Shown here piece after piece: positions 57,240 through 64,000 of a DNA stretch of 64,000 nucleotides. The notes under the pieces were generated by a model. It had not been told where the DNA came from. It saw nothing but the letters and a program-made list of their open reading frames with translations, and made no database searches. The position numbers were made by a program, and so were the translations under genes. Position 1 is the first letter of the stretch. Every line of letters starts with the position of its first letter. Source of the DNA: Pratylenchus scribneri (lineage: Eukaryota; Nematoda; Chromadorea; Rhabditida; Pratylenchidae); the NCBI GenBank assembly GCA_030063045.1, contig JAQSEB010000201.1, positions 372,001 to 436,000 of the forward strand. Direction: 5' to 3'.

Positions 57240-57640
57240 AGCATATATTACACCATTAGCATGTTCGCGTCAGCAAGTTCTTTCTGAGATTTATCGAAAT
57301 CATAGCATTGGTCATTTCGCTCATAACATTGAAGAATTTTGGATGGACATCTTTTTGATATTTCTCGAGCATTTTGTACACCAAATCACTCTGATCTTCT
57401 AAAAATGAGAAAAATTTTTAGAATATTTTCTACCTTAAGACTTTCATATGAATTCGTATTGGTCGGCGAACTTTATTGCAACGAACTGGCGCACTTTTTC
57501 CTGCATTTAGTCATCAGAACTTTCCTCTTCAAGTCTTCCAGATTATTGGCCAAATCATTTTTCTCAGCTTTTTGTGCAATAAGCGAGGATCGCTTAAATA
57601 CATTTATATTGAATAATTGATTTTATTTTTTACCTAACTG
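57240..57640 (-). pseudogene. Decayed coding segments, minus strand, inside the 5.9-kb element
   Basis: After TTTTTAG at about 57400 an open stretch reads EDQSDLVYKMLEKYQKDVHP, then KFFNVMSEMTNAMISINLRK, and stops at about 57260. Upstream, at about 57450-57610, come SLIAQKAEKNDLANNLEDLK and, after a frame change, QEKVRQFVAIKFADQYEFI. These look like former exons broken by stops and shifts. Another piece is at about 56690-56900 (LGLIERHQIQFIDTYHVLDK; RFHIRWYCDERMMSNGLGLG). Family not recognised. Confidence 0.3.
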
Positions 57641-58143
57641 AGTCTTGATGCTGGTTCAGAATTCCATTATCAGTCTTTGACATTTTTCACTTTCTTTTTC
57701 ATTTTAGAATTACCAAAATATTTAGAGAATTAAACTAGACTATAAAATATTTTAAATTAATTATTTGAGAAATTTTATAAATATTTAATTGTTTATTTAC
57801 AATTTTATTAATTTTCTCATCAAGTATTAAAAACAAAGGTTCTATATTCTTTAATATTATAATTTTACATTTCAGAATTATAAGTATCAAAAAAGATATT
57901 TTTTGCAAAAATATCTTAATTATGAGCTAACAAGAAAAAATAATTATATAAATCATACATGAAAAGTGAGAGAGAACATAGTCAGAGAATTGGAAGAAAT
58001 TCACAAATATCAAAATCGATAAAAACAAAACAAATAATAAAAATAATTAAAACGAAATTTTGGAAGTCTAAATAAAAGATTAAATTCTATTAATTGAATT
58101 CTCTGGACAAATTTTAATTCTATCAAAAAAATTTGGTCAAAAT

Positions 58144-60150
58144 GTATTCAAACATGGATATAATTGAGGTAATTGTAAAAATAATAAAAGTAGTAAGTAC
58201 AAATTATTATATGCTTATGATTCAGAGAATGTTCTGTCTGATCTCGGAGGAATGCTTCCTATTCGAAATTTGCTCTCTTCTCAATTCTTGCTGATGATCA
58301 GGAAATTTCGAAGCGATCATGGCGATTGCAAATCAGCCACAGCCTAAAAAATCTCAGAGCATTTTGGGAGAATCAAGGGAAAGCGTCCAAACCTAATACA
58401 TTTACAGGTTTAATTATTAATATAAAAAATTTTAAACTAAGATTTTAAGTCATTAATTCTTCACAACTGTCCAAGAAGGCACCAACAGAATTGAATTTAA
58501 CAATGTTTTTCTGGCATGTCTGATCTTCTACAATCTTTACAAATTACCATGCGAATGGAACTCTGAATATGAGGATATGCAGGTTTAAGAAAAATAGAAA
58601 TATTTATAAGAATTTTATGGTCTTCGAAAATATCAAATCGAGTGATTATGAGGAATTCTATGAACAAACTACAATGGAAAGAAGACTGCAACGAAATTAA
58701 TTCACAGGTAATTTCAATTAAACACAAAAGCTGATAAAAAAATAAAGGATGGAATGCTCGCCAACACAATAAAAGATTTGGAAAATCTTCAGGATCGAAA
58801 ATTTGCAATGGAGGTGGACGAGAAATTCAAGGTTTAAAAAATGAATCTTTAAAACTAAAAAATAAAAAATTCAAAATGATATTATGAAATCAAAGAAGAG
58901 GATGGAATGTCTGATATCAGCTCTTTAATTTTTATGAGCATCGATGAAGTCAATGAAATCGAATCGGACTCTTGCGCGCTGGTGATATTTATGAGAATTA
59001 TAGTAAGAATTTTTTTAAAAAAACAAAAATAATTAAATATTTAGTGTCGATGAAACACTAATCCGGAATGGGGGATGAATTCTTTAGATCAATTTGGCCG
59101 AATCCATGAAATGATCGACAAGAGAAGTAAGACCCAAACTCCATAGTCTAAAATTCAAGGTTTAATATATTAAAATACCATAATTTTTTTCTTTTTATGT
59201 TCGGGTCATTCAAGCTATTGTTGATAATAACATAGCCCAGAAATTCTAGGAATGAAGGTACCACCGGCATATATTTTCCCAAAATGCGAAATTAAGGTTT
59301 TTTATGTTCCAAATATTTGATAAAAATTATTATTTTTTTAGTGAATTCTATTGGATTAATCAGCACATTTGCATTTATATTTGGTCAATTGCAGCAGAAA
59401 AAAATTGGCTCTTCCACTTCTAATTATTGTTTTTTCGTAACTCTTTTATTTATTTTTACTATTTATTTTTAAATTTCAGTTGAGATTTTTATTGGAGCAA
59501 AAGTTACACATACGCCTTCAGCTTTAAAACAAATTGAAGAAAGAATGTGAATTCTAAATTGTGAAAAATTTAATGTTATAAGGCAAGAATTCTCAATCGA
59601 AAAATTCCCAACATTGCGACTCTTTAAAATTCTCATTGGACATGGTGGATTCGGGATGCTAAGATTTAATCAGGTCAATTAATTCTAAATTTTAATTAAT
59701 TTCAATAATTTAAAAAGATCAAACTTCCCTAATCAACAAATACTATGTGCAAATGAAGTCAAGGAGGACCAATTTTCTCACAAGTCTTCTTACAAAGTGA
59801 CGATTCCATAACTTTTGATCTAGATGTAAGTATTTTTAAAAAAATATTAAAATAACAATAATTCAGTGGCGTGACAATAAATTGAAATCTGCAATTGCCA
59901 CTCAATTTTTAAAAGTTCAAAATATGAAAATCACAAGAGATTTTTGCAAACTATGGAATTTAAAAAAATTGACAAATTTTAGCGACATTGTGGGCTTCAA
60001 CTCAAACAATTTAAGCAATTGTAAGTTTTTAAATTCTATAAATTTTTATTTTTCAAAGCTTTTATCTTGTTCATGCCACGGGAAATGGTGCTGAAAAAAG
60101 ACTGCAAAAATGGGAAAATTTTAAATCTTCACTGACGATTTGCTACCAGG
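58144..60150 (+). pseudogene. Multi-exon gene remnant, plus strand, inside the 5.9-kb element
   Basis: A series of short open segments, many bounded by AG and GT(A): NVLSDLGGMLPIRNLLSSQF (58218, weakly F-box-like); GTNRIEFNNVFLACLIFYNL (58478); DGMLANTIKDLENLQDRKFA (58748); DGMSDISSLIFMSIDEVNEI (58905); VEIFIGAKVTHTPSALKQIE (59480); FPTLRLFKILIGHGGFGMLR (59600); GGPIFSQVFLQSDDSITFDL (59760); DNKLKSAIATQFLKVQNMKI (59875). Stops and phase conflicts occur (for example after KSATA at 58340), so it is probably a degraded host-type gene carried by the element. An intact gene with unusual splicing cannot be excluded. Confidence 0.35.
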
Positions 60151-61692
60151 ATTAAAAGTTAAATAGGTTTCCTTTAATTTCTTCAACAAAATTAACATAA
60201 CTCGAACCTTAAAGATTTTAAACATTTCGGTATTTTCAATTTTGGGCCAAAAATATTAAAGGATTTATAGTTACGTTCTTGAGTAACAAATTTTAAAAGT
60301 ATACAAAATTTTTTGGAATAATAAAAACAAAGGTTTAATTGATAAAATATTTGGTTTTTAGGAAAATGTTTATTTGAAATGGATTTAATTATGAAAAATA
60401 AAATATAAATCAAAACAAGAAACTTTTGAATATAATATCGAATAAGACTCGAATTAAGAAGAGAAAATGAAATTTATTATATTAGTTTATTTAAATTCCA
60501 ATAAATTTGGTGAAAAATTGATTGAGCTTTGAAATATTAGATAAACAATCTATTTTATTATTCTAGAATTCTCAATTGCAATCAATTTGTGTGTTTATAA
60601 ATTTCTAGGACAAAATTCTAGCAAAATCTTGAATGGATGGAACACAAACAAAATGCTTTATTTTGAAAATTACAATTCTTTCGTGGATAAGAGAATCATG
60701 GCCAGGTTTATTTTAGAGAAAAATTATCGAAATAATCATATGCAAATTTTTAGTTCACTTCATCTTATTCAATTGAGTTATTACCAAAAGGTCTTATGGT
60801 TCAATACGATGGCAATGACGGAGAGATGAAGAATTATGTTTTTCCGATGAACACATGATCATGATTAAGTTTTGATATTTTTTAATGCAATTTTAATTTA
60901 TTTATAAAGTATTTAATAAAAATTATAATTTATTATTACAGGTAAAAATATTATGAATTTAGGTAGTATATTAAGAATATTTTAATAATAGGGGTCATTT
61001 TCATCATATACTGTAAAATAGGTAACAACATATTGTTGAAATTATCCTCATTCTTAACATATTTTTCCTCCACATTTTGACTAGATTTTGAAAATAATGT
61101 ATCGAAATATCCTGAAATTGATTGTAATTTTGAAAATATTTTTCCTCCTCATTTTGAATAGATATTGAAAATATTGTATCGAAATATTCTGAAAATTGAT
61201 TGTAATTTTGAAAATATTTTTCCACAATATCTTGAATAGATATTGAAAATAATGTATCGAAATATTTTGAAAATGATTGTAATTTTGAAAATATTTTTCC
61301 ACAATATCTTGAATAGATATTGAAAATATGGTCCTAAAAGATTTTGAAAATGCTCAGCATTCTTAAATTATTTTCAAAATTCAAACAAATGTTTAAATTC
61401 AACAGATTTTGACTAGATTTTTAAAATGAAAATGAAAATAATTTTAAATATCTTTTCGAAATTTAAGATATTTTTAAAAAATTCCCAAAATATTGTGCAT
61501 TCCCCAAATGTTTTTATCTCTGAAAATTTGGCGAATTTTCAAAATATTTTCAAAATTCGGTCCCAAAAATGTGACTCCGGGATATAAATTCAAAAATAAA
61601 ATATGGAAATATATTTTTTAGCGTGAATTTGATACTTGGATTAATGGAAATTTTTTGGCACTTAAAATAATTTTTTGTTGGCATTTTAAATA

Positions 61693-62053
61693 TTTACATA
61701 TGGGCAATCCTTACGAATTGTGGTCCCGAAAAAATTATTTATTTAAATTTTCAAATGTAGAATACGAATCGGATATTCTTTTCGTTATAATCATGCCATC
61801 TTGGAATGGTAAGATATTACCATCTTTTATCATGAAACTATCGAGAGAGCAGCAGAGAGGGGACCAAATAATATGTCAATAAAAAATTATTTTAGAAAAT
61901 TGCTTGGCATTTTCATCGTAAAAGTTACAATAACTAAACAACGGATGTCATATTTGTGCCGACACCCCAGAAAATCCTCAGTAAATATTTTTAAAAAAAT
62001 GTAAAATAATTTATTTCGGGACCAAAATTTGTAAGGATTGCCTACATATGTGA
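61693..62053. mobile_element. MITE-like element of about 360 bp (intronic)
   Basis: Inverted ends ACATATGGGCAATCCTTACG, then AATTGTGGTCCCG, on the left and CGGGACCAAAATTTGTAAGG, then ATTGCCTACATATGT, on the right. No ORF. It lies between the 5.9-kb element and exon E of the secreted-family gene at 62131-64000. Confidence 0.7.
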
Positions 62054-62130
62054 GACCTTTTGAGGCAAAAAAAGCTATACCAAAAATATTATTAAATAAA
62101 TTTATTTAAGAAAATGAAAATAATAATTGT

Positions 62131-64000
62131 TTAAAAATAAAAATGTCTTAATATACTTTGGCTAGCTACTGCTGATGGGCTTGTCGATGGAGATGGCAAA
62201 TTTGGATAATGTTTTCGCCTCAAACGATTCCATGTCGTTCTTTGCATATCTCTATCCATTCCGGGAGAACTCGGTTCTGGCAATGCATTTAATTCTACCG
62301 GCGTTATTGGCCTATTCAAAATATTATTCCGATAATGACGACGCTCATCAGCGGGAATATGATAATGGTCGAATAAAACATTCGGCCGAATGCCAATTTC
62401 AACCAAATTGCGCATATCCTGATGTATTTCCGCCCTGGTTAATTGACCTGTTCGACGCGATTGTAGAAGGTCTTGTACAATTCTGTGTTGTGCCCTGTCC
62501 GACAATCTGGTATTAGTTGGAAATTGTGGCATATAACGTTGTTGTTGCGAAAGCAGTCGATACTTAAATTAAAAGAAAGTGCAATTAGCAATAATCTTTA
62601 AATAAATTTTCTGAATTCTAATATTAACAAATAAATGAATTTGAATTTAATAAGGAATATAATTTTAATTTTTTGAAGTAGAATATTTACTGCATGCGAT
62701 GAACGAGAAGTTAGTCGTCCCCTTGATGGATGAGAAGGAGCAGAATTGGAACGGTGTCGATGTCGACGTTTTGTTGTTGGCGGCACATTTGATGGAGGAT
62801 GTTGAGCGGCACTGATGTCGCCTCTGGGCTGACCTTGCTGTGGAGAACGAATGGCGGTGGGACTAGTAATGCCGGCCTGCTGCTGCGGCGGGGGATGCTG
62901 GGTGGCACCTAATACTCTGGCATAGAAATCTTGGATTTCGGCTTCCGATAAGCGAGGGCGAGTGTTCGGCTTGCTTTGAGCTGATGTGAGAATTAATAGT
63001 TAATTTGAGGCAAGAGATTATTATTATTTCATTGAATTAGTTCGTATGTTATCTCAAGCTCATAAAGCTTACACAACTTATTGAGACTGTCGGAATTAGT
63101 CAGCTTAACAATAGGGATATAAGATATAACAAATGGTTTTGATGAGGCAATAAATTAAATTGCCACAGCGGAGAAAATGGAAAAGAAATTGAGCGTGATT
63201 GCTATGATGAATGTAAAGAGTAATAAAAATTATATAGAATACTTAATTTATGAGTTTGAACAAGGTTTTCTTATTTTATAAACAATATATTTTGGGGAAA
63301 ATTATATCCAAATTTATTGTTTTTTTTGTCAATACAAATATTTTCTATGCGTTTCAATTTACCTTGACTCACTGACGATGAGCCAACAGCAGCTTGAGAA
63401 GCGCTACTTATTGAACCACCAACTCCTTAAAAAATGGTAATTGTGTTTTTAATTTGCATAGCTTATAATTTTACGTTGGCCCACTGCGGCCGTAGGACGA
63501 CTGATACCCTGATGAGAAATGCTGGCTGAACCGCCTGTTGTTTAAAATAAAATATTGATGAAGATGGTAAATCCAAAATGATTATAATTTTACCTGGACC
63601 CATTGCTGCCGATGAGCCGCCAGTGCCTGAACCGCCTGCTCCTGCTTCAAATGCGGACAAAGGTGGTAAATCCGGATAGACGTCACGTAAATGGTCCCAC
63701 GCCAATGTTAGCATTTGTCTATTTATATGTCCCTCTCCAGATTCAGTCAATGCAAGTATCCGATCGGGTGATGTTGGCCTCCCCAAGATGTCCCGGATTA
63801 CGTCAATAGGTTGTTCTCGGTAATGTTGAGCCAACATACCTGGCCGTACGCCAACAGCGGCCAAATTGTGAAATGCTTGCTGAATTTCTACGTCATTTTG
63901 TAGATTTCTTGGACGCGCATGGCGAAAATATTCCACAATTGTGTCCTGGTTTCGATCAGACATTCGGAAATGTGCCAAATGTGGATAGGTGTCTATTGGA
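62131..64000 (-). CDS. Secreted-family member 4 with duplicated module-tail units (5' end outside window)
   Basis: Partial gene continuing beyond 64000. Exons: >64000-63594, 63534-63475, 63425-63363, 62980-62691 and 62562-62157 (or to a stop at 62131). Phases join. The first visible exon holds a module (AHFRMSDRNQDTIVEYFRHA; LAAVGVRPGMLAQHYREQPI; DILGRPTSPDRILAL; WDHLRDVYPDLPPLSA), then Gly/Ser-rich linkers (two very short exons). Exon 62980-62691 has RPRLSEAEIQDFYARVLGAT, then a Pro/Arg/Ser stretch (PSNVPPTTKRRHRHRSNSAP) like the family's terminal exon. Exon 62562-62157 is a second module (TRLSDRAQHRIVQDLLQSRR; VEIGIRPNVLFDHYHIPADE; NILNRPITPVELNALPEPSS; WNRLRRKHYPNLPSPS). So the module plus basic-tail unit occurs twice, if 55289-55503 is the last exon. 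No signal peptide is visible because the start lies outside. Confidence 0.72.

Larger units (their letters stand above)
55653..61585. mobile_element. Transposon-like element of about 5.9 kb with 15-bp inverted termini
   Basis: The left end ATATCCCGGAGTCAC (55653-55667) and right end GTGACTCCGGGATAT (61571-61585) are perfect inverted repeats. Both sides continue into several hundred bases of subterminal repeats built of AATTTTCAAAATATTTTC-like words (left 55670-56280, right 61000-61560). The interior carries decayed coding-like segments on both strands. No transposase motif was recognised, so the class is undetermined and the element may be non-autonomous. Any target-site duplication is at most AT/TA and not diagnostic. 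Confidence 0.6.

Noticed and set aside
62175..62516. 113-codon plus-strand ORF
   Set aside because: Antisense to a conserved module exon of the secreted family.

Overview
The window is nuclear DNA of a nematode. Genes are split into short exons by small AT-rich introns with GT..AG borders. Two genes encode Srsx-type chemoreceptors, a nematode-specific GPCR class, and the remaining genes are typically metazoan. The very high AT content, the SRSX receptors and a cluster of secreted, repeat-rich proteins fit a plant-parasitic tylenchid such as a root-knot nematode (Meloidogyne-like). The genus is inference only.

Layout. 1-2.6 kb: non-coding, with inverted-repeat elements and a degenerate tandem repeat. 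2.6-8.4 kb (-): SLC35A/UDP-galactose-type nucleotide-sugar transporter, with a head-to-head tRNA-Gly palindrome and a tRNA-Leu in its introns. 9.1-9.8 kb (-): small unknown gene model. 10.8-13.1 kb (-): Srsx GPCR. 13.7-15.0 kb: minisatellites. 15.1-19.05 kb (-): sedoheptulokinase. 19.9-21.45 kb (-): small basic nuclear-type protein. 22.85-25.6 kb (+): coiled-coil plus LIM-domain protein. 26.3-27.6 kb: receptor-like fragments. 27.8-44.1 kb (-): three tandem copies of a secreted protein gene of about 870 residues. 45.7-48.3 kb (+): F-box/FBA-domain protein. 49.6-51.6 kb (+): second Srsx GPCR. 52.4 kb (+): orphan membrane-type exon. 53.2-54.5 kb (-): small secreted protein built of exon-sized VxF-P-T modules, with a tRNA-Leu in an intron. 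55.3-64 kb (-): a fourth, diverged member of the secreted family. Its last intron seems to hold a 5.9-kb terminal-inverted-repeat element, and its 5' end lies outside the window.

The most unusual content is the secreted family. Each protein starts with a signal peptide. Members 1-3 follow it with a Q/G/H-rich 12-residue repeat tract. All members carry two copies of an apparently undescribed module of about 100 residues, with core motif IRPN.LA....(I/V)R.ILNRP..P and end motif W..LR..HYP.LP, and end in a Lys/Arg-rich tail (GRRKKRNAQF). A signal peptide together with a nuclear-localisation-like tail suggests secreted effector candidates. Adjacent copies share a block of about 3.5 kb that is nearly identical, pointing to recent duplication or gene conversion. 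Upstream regions share a conserved block that is also found beside the VxF gene.

The second theme is mobile and satellite DNA. Several MITE-like families sit mostly in introns. A 51-bp minisatellite has expanded inside one copy of a MITE. Several different minisatellites share the core AAATGTTTGG. All exon borders were worked out by eye from splice motifs, reading phase and family resemblance. No database search was run.
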